The position numbers and the translations under genes are program-made. From Candidatus Colimonas fimequi (GTDB lineage Bacteria > Bacillota > Clostridia > Peptostreptococcales > Anaerovoracaceae): 8,718 nt of DNA. The stretch covers positions 1-8,718 of the forward strand of contig JAGHTQ010000016.1 in assembly GCA_018065295.1 (NCBI GenBank). Direction: 5' to 3'. Within the stretch, counting starts at the first letter, position 1. Every line of letters starts with the position of its first letter. Below the pieces are notes generated by a model. That model ran no database searches, was not told the origin of the DNA, and saw nothing but the letters and a program-made list of their open reading frames with translations. Below, one piece after another: positions 1-6,154 of the stretch.

Positions 1-290
<290 letters not shown>

Positions 291-548
291 ATGGTATTTA
301 ATGAGCTTTCGCTCTTTAAATCAAAGTTTGCATTTCTAACTCACTTACGCTTGCGCGTCTTTCGCTAATTCTCTTGAATCCGAATTATTGCTTGGTTTTT
401 AGAAATTGTCGGAAACCTCTAAGCCTTTCCATTTTCAGGTTTGTGCTTATCGGTTTCATTTAAATCAAAATTATTTTGACTCAAATTTCTACACTATGAA
501 GTTTTCAATTTACATGCTTCTTTCGAAGCTCCGTTCGCTCTCGCGAAC
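291..548 (-). other. Pre-16S rRNA leader (transcribed spacer) with GNRA-capped hairpins
   Basis: This is the leader between the predicted +1 of the proximal promoter (about 548) and mature 16S (about 290). Read on the minus strand it holds four small hairpins closed by GNRA tetraloops. They are 533-548 (6 bp, loop GAGA), 516-529 (5 bp, loop GAAA), 347-358 (4 bp, loop GCAA) and 297-320 (9 pairs with one A-A mismatch, loop GAAA). The last one sits 6 nt upstream of mature 16S. The remainder is AT-rich, with an imperfect AT palindrome at 465-479. No coding potential and no convincing minus-strand boxA (TGCTCTTT-type) antitermination site was found. The leader strand of the usual RNase III processing stem should be here, but its partner lies downstream of 16S, outside the window. 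Confidence 0.8.
533..548 (-). other. Hairpin at the 5' end of the P3 transcript
   Basis: The minus-strand sequence GTTCGCGAGAGCGAAC forms a perfect 6-bp stem with a GAGA tetraloop. It begins at the predicted +1. Similar positions are occupied by CTGTCGGGTGACAG (634-647, from P2) and CTGTCGAGTGATAG (738-751, from P1), each starting at predicted +2 with a 5-bp stem and a 4-nt loop. Confidence 0.7.
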
Positions 549-604
549 TTCTTAATAATACTGCATATCAAGTGGTTTGTCAACAACTTTTTTAAACTTT
601 TTTA
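548..604 (-). promoter_or_regulatory. rRNA promoter P3 (proximal)
   Basis: On the minus strand there is a perfect -35 TTGACA (578-583), a 17-nt spacer and a -10 TATTAT (555-560). An A-tract UP-like element (AAAAAAGTTTAAAAAAGTTG) abuts the -35 at 584-603. The seventh base after the -10 is G548, so predicted initiation is with GTP after ...AA. This is a near-ideal sigma-A rRNA promoter. Its UP and -35 segment is repeated almost exactly 100 bp upstream in P2. Confidence 0.93.
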
Positions 605-703
605 AGCGCTAGCTCGTAAGTTTTAAGTTGTCTCTGTCACCCGACAGCTTGATTATCTTATCACTCTCAGGTGTCTGTGTCAACAGCTTTTTTAAACTTT
701 TTT
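578..703 (-). repeat. Direct repeat of UP element plus -35 box (P3 copy and P2 copy)
   Basis: Positions 578-603 and 678-703 match at 25 of 26 bases, the only difference being 586/686, at an offset of exactly 100 bp. The repeated unit is the TTGACA box and the A-tract element next to it. The flanking bases then diverge by a 2-nt insertion. It marks duplication of a promoter module within the rRNA control region. Confidence 0.9.
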
Positions 704-767
704 CTAAGCATTTTCTGCTCTTCAAAAGCACTGTTTCCTATCACTCGACAGCTTGATTATCTTATCA
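637..767 (-). repeat. Direct repeat of -10 box plus transcription start (P2 copy and P1 copy)
   Basis: Positions 637-663 and 741-767 match at 26 of 27 bases, with 642-663 and 746-767 identical, at an offset of 104 bp. The unit covers the -10 TAAGAT, the discriminator, the predicted +1 G and most of a 14-nt start-site hairpin. The single mismatch (641/745) lies in the hairpin loop. The spacers between -35 and -10 are unrelated, so conservation is confined to the functional parts. Confidence 0.9.
648..703 (-). promoter_or_regulatory. rRNA promoter P2 (middle)
   Basis: On the minus strand there is a -35 TTGACA (678-683), a 17-nt spacer and a -10 TAAGAT (655-660), with an A-tract UP element at 684-703. 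The predicted +1 is G648. The upstream half matches P3 (25 of 26 positions) and the downstream half matches P1 (26 of 27 positions). The promoter therefore looks like a mosaic of its two neighbours. Confidence 0.92.
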
Positions 768-808
768 ATTTAGTCATAGAATGTCAACCGTTTTTTACAG
801 ACTTTTTC
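752..808 (-). promoter_or_regulatory. rRNA promoter P1 (distal)
   Basis: On the minus strand there is a -35 TTGACA (782-787), a 17-nt spacer and a -10 TAAGAT (759-764). A more degenerate A-tract UP region covers 788-808, with runs at 791-796 and 803-807. The predicted +1 is G752. It lies 59 nt downstream of the rqcP stop codon, and no terminator is visible between the two. Transcription arriving from rqcP could therefore enter the rRNA operon. Confidence 0.9.
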
Positions 809-846
809 ATTAAATTTCAGCACTAATTTCAAGGCCAATTTAACTA

Positions 847-1089
847 CTATTCTATAACCCTGTACATACCTGCTGCGTCTTCCTTACGACATGATTCTGT
901 AAGCGCCAGAACCTCTACCTTAAGGCTGCCGTTACCAAACTGTACGAAGATCTCATCACCGATCTTAACTTCTGTACCTGGCTTAGCAGGCTTATCATTA
1001 ATAGATATTCTGCCCTGTTCACATGCGTCCTTGGCAACAGTTCTTCTCTTGATTATTCTCGAGTTCTTAAGAAACTTATCTATTCTCAC
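847..1089 (-). CDS. rqcP: RqcP (YabO-type) S4 RNA-binding protein, ribosome-associated quality control
   Basis: This 80-residue protein is an S4 RNA-binding domain across residues 1-60 (RIDKFLKNSRIIKRRTVAK, then GRISIND and KIGDEIFV) with a short tail. It is close in length and wording to B. subtilis YabO/RqcP. That protein binds 50S subunits with obstructed nascent chains and works with RqcH to add C-terminal alanine tails. The start is GTG at 1087-1089, supported by AGGAAG at 1096-1101 with 6-nt spacing; no ATG fits better. It follows hup, but an intrinsic terminator ends only 21 nt before the start codon. No promoter fits in that gap, so expression probably depends on read-through. Downstream, where related genomes often carry yabP, yabQ and divIC, this genome has an rRNA operon instead. 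The paralogue Hsp15 is the main alternative name for this fold. Confidence 0.93.
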   Translation of the reverse strand: MRIDKFLKNSRIIKRRTVAKDACEQGRISINDKPAKPGTEVKIGDEIFVQFGNGSLKVEVLALTESCRKEDAAGMYRVIE

Positions 1090-1110
1090 TTGTTACTTCC
1101 TATCTTAACA

Positions 1111-1140
1111 ATAAAAAAGGAGCAACCGTAAGTTGCTCCT
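1111..1140 (-). terminator. Intrinsic terminator downstream of hup
   Basis: On the minus strand, AGGAGCAAC and its complement form a 9-bp stem (1118-1126 with 1132-1140) around a 5-nt loop. Six T residues follow (1113-1118), the last shared with the stem. It lies 11 nt after the hup stop codon and 21 nt before the rqcP start, so it should attenuate transcription into rqcP. Confidence 0.93.
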
Positions 1141-1151
1141 ATGTTTAAAGC

Positions 1152-1430
1152 TTACTTGTTTACTGCGTCCTTCAGAGCCTTACCAGCCTTGAATACTGGA
1201 GCCTTTGATGCTGCGATTTCGATTACTTCGCCAGGCTTTCTTGGGTTTCTACCCTGTCTTGCCTTTCTTTCTCTTACTTCGAAAGTACCGAAGCCGATCA
1301 GCTGTACCTTCTCATCGTTTACCAGTGCAGTTTCTACACTTGATACGAATGCGTTTACAGCGATTTCTGCGTCCTTCTTAGTGAATCCAGTCTTTTCTGC
1401 TACTGCAGCTACTAATTCAGCCTTATTCAT
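1152..1430 (-). CDS. hup: HU family nucleoid DNA-binding protein
   Basis: This is a 92-residue HU, the usual size for the family. HU acts as a homodimer that bends and compacts DNA and supports replication and repair. The N-terminal helices (1-45, MNKAELVAAVAEKTGFTKKD) form the dimer body, followed by the signature GFGTFEVRERKARQGRNP at 46-63. P63 sits at the tip of the DNA-binding arm (RNPRKP), where the intercalating proline is found. The tail is KAPVFKAGKALKDAVN. The ATG is supported by AAGGAGG (1440-1446, 9-nt spacing). It has its own promoter (-35 at 1539-1544) and a leader of about 79 nt with two small hairpins. A strong terminator follows. IHF is unlikely in a clostridium. The flippase-HU-RqcP order is typical of Firmicutes. 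Confidence 0.97.
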   Translation of the reverse strand: MNKAELVAAVAEKTGFTKKDAEIAVNAFVSSVETALVNDEKVQLIGFGTFEVRERKARQGRNPRKPGEVIEIAASKAPVFKAGKALKDAVNK

Positions 1431-1459
1431 TCTATAAATCCTCCTTAATTATAACTCAT

Positions 1460-1497
1460 CAGTTTACCAAACTGTTTATTATCAGGGTGCTAAACCC
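1460..1497 (-). other. Two small hairpins in the hup 5' leader
   Basis: Read on the minus strand, GGGTTTAGCACCC (1485-1497, 4-bp stem) is followed by CAGTTTGGTAAACTG (1460-1474, perfect 6-bp stem, 3-nt loop). Both are within the predicted leader and end 14 nt or more before the Shine-Dalgarno sequence. They may affect mRNA stability. No known riboswitch class is recognisable. Confidence 0.5.
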
Positions 1498-1508
1498 AAT
1501 TTATCCTC

Positions 1509-1558
1509 GCGTCTTATTGTCACATCAAAGCGCCTATTTGTCAAGGGAAAATAGGTGC
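1509..1558 (-). promoter_or_regulatory. hup promoter with inverted repeat around the -35 box
   Basis: On the minus strand there is a -35 TTGACA (1539-1544), a 17-nt spacer, and an extended -10 of TGT followed by GACAAT (1516-1521). The predicted start is near 1509. A 10-bp-arm inverted repeat (1530-1539 with 1549-1558, one G-T pair) has 9 nt between the arms and encloses nearly the whole -35 box. The 10-bp palindrome TTAACGTTAA lies just upstream at 1560-1569. The arrangement fits an operator. A poor terminator for the flippase gene is possible but has no real T-tract. Confidence 0.75.
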
Positions 1559-1593
1559 CTTAACGTTAAAATTTCAATGGTTTCAACATATTG

Positions 1594-3228
1594 TTACCAC
1601 AGTCTAAGCTTATCACAAATTCTAGCAATCTTTCTTCCGATACCGATTCCCATCATTTCATCTCTACCGATAGCCTTTGTCTTAATAATGAGAATACCGT
1701 ATAAAGGTACTGCTACCATGATAGCTACAGCAGTTGCCACAAGATTGCTGCCGATAGCCATGAAGATAACCTTATATACAATGATAGTAACTACGCCCAT
1801 GATTACAGCTGAGATCAGAGGCTTAAGGAAGATCAGCTTCCATGGGAATTTAACCTTAGTAAATTTAATAAGCATTACAGTATCCATAGTAGCTGCGAAA
1901 GCATATGCAGTTACTGTACCTACTGCTGCGCCAAGTACGTTGATAGCTGGAATAGCTACCAGTACCCATGTAACGACAAACTTGAGTACAACGCCAACGA
2001 ACAGATTAACTACTGGTACCATCTGCTTAGTAATACCCTGCAGGCCGCCTGTAATAGTGAGTACTATTGCCAGGAATACGAAACCTATAGCCAGGATCTG
2101 CAGGCAAGGTGTTGCACTGATAGCGCTTTCTCTCTGTGTTGGGTACAGGAGCATGAGTATAGGCTTAGCCAGAACAAAGAGTCCTGTAGCGCATGGGATA
2201 CCTATAATCATTGACATTCTGAAACCAAGTGACAGGTTGTCATGAAGCTCCGCAGTATCATTCTTCCTGAATGCAGCTGATACCATAGGAACCAGTGAAA
2301 GAACTATAGCCTGTGTAAGAATCTGTGGGAATCCTACCAGTGGAGAAGCGAAGCCTGTCAGCTGTCCATAAAGGTCCTGTGCAGCCAGCTGGTCCCATCC
2401 TGATGCAGCCAGTCTAGTTGAAACTACGCCTGCATCTACCAGGTTAACGATAGGCATAATAGCTGTACCAATAGTAATAGGAATAGCTATATAAAGTATC
2501 TTCTTAATAAGCGCACCTGAGCTTTCGCATACAGCTTCCTTATCATTTCGAATTTCTCTCTTAACCTTATTTCTCTTAAGCAGATAAACGACAAGTACGG
2601 CAATAAGACCGCCTACAGCACCTGCACTTGCACCGAAGCATCCGCCAGCAGCACCGCGCTCCTGTGGAGTGAATTCTGTGAAGAGTCCGCTATTCATAAG
2701 GAAGATAGCAAGGGATAAACCTACACCTACTCTGAATATCTGTTCAACTACCTGTGATACTGCTGTAGGTGACATTTCCTGCATACCCTGGAAGTAGCCT
2801 CTGTAAGAAGCCATGAGTGGTACGAGAACCAGGGCTGGTGCAGTTGCCTTCATTGACAGAGCTGAGCCTGGTACATGTACCAGCTGAGCGATGGCATCTG
2901 CGAAGCAGAATACGAATACGCATCCTACGATACCCATAATCAGCATCAGAGATCTACTTAACTTGAATACCCTCTCTGCCTCAACATACTGTCCTACTGC
3001 ACGACGTTCTGATACCATCTTGGATACAGCTACAGGAAGACCTGTTACTGAGAATACAAGAAGGAAGTTGTAAAGTGAGTAAGCAGGAGTGTAATTGGCC
3101 ATTCCTACTGTTCCAATGAGATTTCCCAGGGGGATTCTGAAGAATGCTCCCAGGAACTTAACAAAAAGTCCTGCTACGGCCAGGACCGCAGCACCTGAAA
3201 CTAGTGATTTCTTAGTTGATTCTGACAT
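1594..3228 (-). CDS. MOP-superfamily lipid-linked oligosaccharide flippase (MurJ/YtgP- or SpoVB-type)
   Basis: This 544-residue, highly hydrophobic protein has about 14 predicted membrane helices. It belongs to the polysaccharide-flippase branch that moves undecaprenyl-linked precursors such as lipid II across the membrane. The segment at 141-166 (SYRGYFQGMQEMSPTAVSQ and on to VEQIFRV) is the best family landmark and closely follows B. subtilis YtgP/MurJ, which is also 544 residues. An arginine at 31 follows helix 1 (FVKFLGAFFRIPLG). By position, upstream of hup and rqcP, it corresponds instead to yabM, a SpoVB-like paralogue. Sequence and context therefore point to different members, and I leave the symbol blank. 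The ATG is preceded by AGAGG inside the end of mtaD, only 3 nt after the mtaD stop, so translation is probably coupled. Membrane transport activity is confident, exact substrate is not. Confidence 0.88.
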   Translation of the reverse strand: MSESTKKSLVSGAAVLAVAGLFVKFLGAFFRIPLGNLIGTVGMANYTPAYSLYNFLLVFSVTGLPVAVSKMVSERRAVGQYVEAERVFKLSRSLMLIMGIVGCVFVFCFADAIAQLVHVPGSALSMKATAPALVLVPLMASYRGYFQGMQEMSPTAVSQVVEQIFRVGVGLSLAIFLMNSGLFTEFTPQERGAAGGCFGASAGAVGGLIAVLVVYLLKRNKVKREIRNDKEAVCESSGALIKKILYIAIPITIGTAIMPIVNLVDAGVVSTRLAASGWDQLAAQDLYGQLTGFASPLVGFPQILTQAIVLSLVPMVSAAFRKNDTAELHDNLSLGFRMSMIIGIPCATGLFVLAKPILMLLYPTQRESAISATPCLQILAIGFVFLAIVLTITGGLQGITKQMVPVVNLFVGVVLKFVVTWVLVAIPAINVLGAAVGTVTAYAFAATMDTVMLIKFTKVKFPWKLIFLKPLISAVIMGVVTIIVYKVIFMAIGSNLVATAVAIMVAVPLYGILIIKTKAIGRDEMMGIGIGRKIARICDKLRLW

Positions 3229-3231
3229 TTA

Positions 3232-4518
3232 CTATAACCTCTTTAATATATTCTTAGTTGAGTTCTCTGCATTGTAGATAACCTTCTCAATATCCAGGGT
3301 TGGATACTCGCCGTCATCATAAACAACACGTCCGTCAATCATAGTAAGCTTAACATCTGAGCTGCTTGCACTGTAAACCAGATTATTAACCATCTGATGA
3401 ACAGGATGCATGTTAGGACCTGAAACATCGATAGCAATAAGGTCAGCCTTGTTGCCCACCTTAAGCGCACCACAGTCCTTACGACCCTGTGCCAGTGCGC
3501 CGCCAATAGTTGCAGCTCTCAGAGCGTCCACTGGAGTTACCGCCTCAGCATTGCCAGTTGCAGCCTTGCAGCCAATAGCCATCAGCTTCATCTCTTCGAT
3601 GAACGCCAGACTGTTGTTACTAGCAACGCTGTCTGTACCGATAGCCACGTTAACACCCTTAGCGATAGCGTTATTAACATCGCAGATACCGCTTGCAAGC
3701 TTCATGTTGCTTACAGGGTTATGAGCGATAGTTACACACTTCTCCTTAAAAATCTCCAGGTCTTCGTCAGTTGAATATACGCAGTGAGCTGCGATAGCTG
3801 GTGTGTCGAAGAGACCAGCCTTCTCAAGATATGCCGCTGGTGTAAGACCGTGTCTTGCGATGCACTCCTCGTGCTCCAGCTTAGTCTCGGATACGTGAAT
3901 GTGTGAGATGATACAATGAGCCTTTGCAAAATCTGCAACCGCCTGGGCTGTAGCGAAATCTGATGTGTACTCAGCGTGGAGGCTGGCATCTATCTTAACG
4001 CGGCCGCTGCCGGCATTGTGACATTTGCGATAAAGGTCTTCGGCCTCTCTCATGCTCACCAGACCCTTAGGGTCTGCGCCGCCGAAGTTAACGATGGATC
4101 TTGAGATGTTGGCCTTGGCACCGCTCTCGATTACGGCCTGAGCCATCTCTTCGCAGAAGTAGTACATGTCACTAGTGGACACGATACCGTATCTGAATGA
4201 CTCTGCCATGCAAAGCATTGTGCCGTTATAAACAGCCTCACCATCTAGTTTATCTTCGAATGGAAAGATACGCTCGTTGAGCCATCTCTGAAGTGGCAGG
4301 TTCTCACCGTAGCCACGCATGAGGGCCATTGGTGAATGTGCATGAGCGTTGTAGAATCCGCTCATGAGAAGCTTGCCAGTTCCGTCATACACTCTGCCAG
4401 TGTATTCCTGCGGCATCTCTTCCCCAATATATGAAATCTTGTCCCCTTCAACTGCAACGTAGCAGTTGTCACGAACCTGGAAGTTCTCGTCCAGGATCTT
4501 GATATTAGTAAATAACAT
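3232..4518 (-). CDS. mtaD: 5'-methylthioadenosine / S-adenosylhomocysteine deaminase
   Basis: This 428-residue amidohydrolase is of the MtaD (TrzN/ATZ) subfamily. It is a cytosolic metal-dependent enzyme that deaminates methylthioadenosine or S-adenosylhomocysteine to the inosyl forms, recycling products of SAM use. The metal and catalytic set is visible: H59 and H61 in FYNAHAHSP, H208 with E211 in HIHVSET, H245 in AAHCVYST, and D296 in AIGTDSVASNN. A conserved HNPVSNMKLASG precedes the last. The C-terminal GALKVGNKADLIAID is typical of the composite beta-sandwich part. The start is ATG with AGGAGG at 4523-4528, only 4 nt away and right after the cls stop codon. It is the middle gene of cls-mtaD-flippase, with no promoter of its own. 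5'-deoxyadenosine deaminase (DadD) or guanine deaminase are alternatives; substrate cannot be settled from motifs. Confidence 0.9.
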   Translation of the reverse strand: MLFTNIKILDENFQVRDNCYVAVEGDKISYIGEEMPQEYTGRVYDGTGKLLMSGFYNAHAHSPMALMRGYGENLPLQRWLNERIFPFEDKLDGEAVYNGTMLCMAESFRYGIVSTSDMYYFCEEMAQAVIESGAKANISRSIVNFGGADPKGLVSMREAEDLYRKCHNAGSGRVKIDASLHAEYTSDFATAQAVADFAKAHCIISHIHVSETKLEHEECIARHGLTPAAYLEKAGLFDTPAIAAHCVYSTDEDLEIFKEKCVTIAHNPVSNMKLASGICDVNNAIAKGVNVAIGTDSVASNNSLAFIEEMKLMAIGCKAATGNAEAVTPVDALRAATIGGALAQGRKDCGALKVGNKADLIAIDVSGPNMHPVHQMVNNLVYSASSSDVKLTMIDGRVVYDDGEYPTLDIEKVIYNAENSTKNILKRL

Positions 4519-4529
4519 AATGCCTCCTA

Positions 4530-6080
4530 TTACATAAGTGGTGCTATGAATCTAAGAAGAGTCGCGGCTAATTTGCCGAATACGTTCATCTTCATATAAT
4601 CTTCCATTGTTACGTTCTGGCTCTTAGCCAATGTATCCTGGAAGTCTGCTTCGATATCATAAACAACAGGATTCTTCCACATATATGCTGCGCACTCGAA
4701 GTGGAGATATAAGCTTCTGAAATCCAGATTTATTGTACCAACAACTGCCTTCACATCATCGCTTGTGAATATCTTAGCGTGAACGAAGCCAGGAGTGTAT
4801 TCATATACTTGTACGCCCTCTTTGATAAGATCACGATAATAGCTTCTAGCAAGTAAGTAAGCGTACTTCTTATCAGGAATGTGAGGGATAATAATCTTAA
4901 CGTCAACGCCTCTGTGAGCTGCGTAAATTAATGCATCCATAACCTCTTCGTCAAGAATCAGATATGGTGTCATGATATGAACGTAATCTGCTGACTTATT
5001 GATAATATCCAGATATACGTTCTCACCTGTCTGCAGGTTGTCAAGTGGACTATCGCCGTAAGGAACGATGTATCCGCCGTTTCTCATGCCAAGTTCAGGC
5101 AGAAGTCCATGTCTCATGTACTTGTCATAGTCTTCGTGCTCCTTAGCATCCAGATTCCACATCTGAAGGAACATGAGAGTGAAGCTGTTAACAGCTTCGC
5201 CTTCTACCATGATAGCTGTATCCTTCCAGTGGCCGAAACGTTCACGTCTGTTAATGTATTCGTCTGCCAGGTTAACACCGCCAGTGAATGCGCATCTGCC
5301 ATCGATAACGCAAATCTTACGGTGGTCTCTGTTATTCTGATGAGTTGAGAGGACTGGTTTCATTGGTGAGAATACTTTGCACTCAATGCCCTTCTCCTTC
5401 AGCTGCTGTGGGAAGCTTCTTGGAAGAAGTGACAGAGTGTTAGTTCCATCGTACATGAAACGAATCTCAACGCCTTCCTGAGCCTTCCTATAAAGAATGT
5501 CGAGAATAGGATCAACCATGATACCTCTCTCAACGATGAAGTATTCCATGAAGATAAATTCCTTAGCTGTTTCCAGCTGCTTAAGCATCTCTTCCCATTT
5601 CTGTTCTCCAAGTGGGAAGAACTTAACGCTAGCCTTATCATATGTAGGGAACTTAGCCTGTCTATCAAGATACTTGAAGATACCTATTTCAGCCTTATTC
5701 TCAAGAGCAATCTTATCCATTATCTGCTGATCCTGCTTACGGTATTCAGCCTGTTCTTCCTCAAGTTCATTGATTCTTCTTCTAATAAACTTAGTATGTG
5801 AACCAGGTGCGAACTGAGTGAAAATGAAGAAGGCAACGCCCAGGATTGGCAGACAGAGAATCAGAATGATCCACATGAGCTTGAAATCCGAGTCCATTTT
5901 CGAATTCATAAGGTATAAAAGGAAGATAACAGCAACAATACCAGTAATCCAGTTAACCCAGAGGATCTCGTTTATTAACACGAATCCACCGAAGATAACA
6001 AGTGCCTGTGCAAGAAGCATTAATAAGAGGATTGTTGTTCTACCAAATATTAATTTCCAAAGTTTCTTAAAAGCTGACAT
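4530..6080 (-). CDS. cls: Cardiolipin synthase (phospholipase D family)
   Basis: This 516-residue membrane enzyme condenses two phosphatidylglycerols to cardiolipin and glycerol. Three hydrophobic stretches (about 16-38, 40-58, 68-90) form the N-terminal anchor (PLDc_N region), followed by a charged coiled stretch (about 98-130). Both HKD motifs are intact: H253-K255-D260 in HRKICVID, with GGVN after it, and H434-K436-D441 in HAKIFTSD, with GTINLDFRS after it. The length matches bacterial Cls (about 480-515). The ATG is supported by AAGGAG at 6087-6092 with 6-nt spacing. It has its own promoter (6112-6140) directly after the pta terminator and leads the cls-mtaD-flippase unit. Some family members make other phosphatidyl products, but the complete architecture supports Cls. 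Confidence 0.95.
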   Translation of the reverse strand: MSAFKKLWKLIFGRTTILLLMLLAQALVIFGGFVLINEILWVNWITGIVAVIFLLYLMNSKMDSDFKLMWIILILCLPILGVAFFIFTQFAPGSHTKFIRRRINELEEEQAEYRKQDQQIMDKIALENKAEIGIFKYLDRQAKFPTYDKASVKFFPLGEQKWEEMLKQLETAKEFIFMEYFIVERGIMVDPILDILYRKAQEGVEIRFMYDGTNTLSLLPRSFPQQLKEKGIECKVFSPMKPVLSTHQNNRDHRKICVIDGRCAFTGGVNLADEYINRRERFGHWKDTAIMVEGEAVNSFTLMFLQMWNLDAKEHEDYDKYMRHGLLPELGMRNGGYIVPYGDSPLDNLQTGENVYLDIINKSADYVHIMTPYLILDEEVMDALIYAAHRGVDVKIIIPHIPDKKYAYLLARSYYRDLIKEGVQVYEYTPGFVHAKIFTSDDVKAVVGTINLDFRSLYLHFECAAYMWKNPVVYDIEADFQDTLAKSQNVTMEDYMKMNVFGKLAATLLRFIAPLM

Positions 6081-6104
6081 AAGTCTCTCCTTTTGTTTCG
6101 TCTA

Positions 6105-6140
6105 ACAATATATTTTAACCCACATATTGGTAGTAGTAAA
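6105..6140 (-). promoter_or_regulatory. Promoter of the cls-mtaD-flippase unit
   Basis: On the minus strand there is a -35 TTTACT (6135-6140), a 17-nt spacer and a -10 TAAAAT (6112-6117), with a start expected near 6105. It lies in the short gap between the pta terminator and the cls Shine-Dalgarno sequence, the only place a promoter could be. The -35 is a 4-of-6 match, so strength should be moderate. Confidence 0.72.
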
Positions 6141-6154
6141 CCATTTAACCCAAT

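Noticed and set aside
311..320. boxA-like GCTCTTTAAA near the 16S gene
   Set aside because: It reads as boxA only on the plus strand, which is opposite to rRNA transcription. On the transcribed strand the bases are one arm of the 297-320 hairpin.
1141..1437. A 98-codon plus-strand frame covering hup
   Set aside because: It is a complete mirror of the hup gene and starts inside the terminator arm region. It has no independent support.
1530..1558. Possible intrinsic terminator of the flippase gene
   Set aside because: The stem is followed by only three T residues (TTTGATG) and contains the -35 box of hup. An operator-like dyad is the better reading.
1487..2245. A 252-codon plus-strand open frame opposite the flippase gene
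   Set aside because: It is antisense to a well-supported gene, begins inside the hup regulatory region, and has a composition (long runs of I/T/V/A) that mirrors codon bias of the opposite strand. No recognisable family and no fitting ribosome site.
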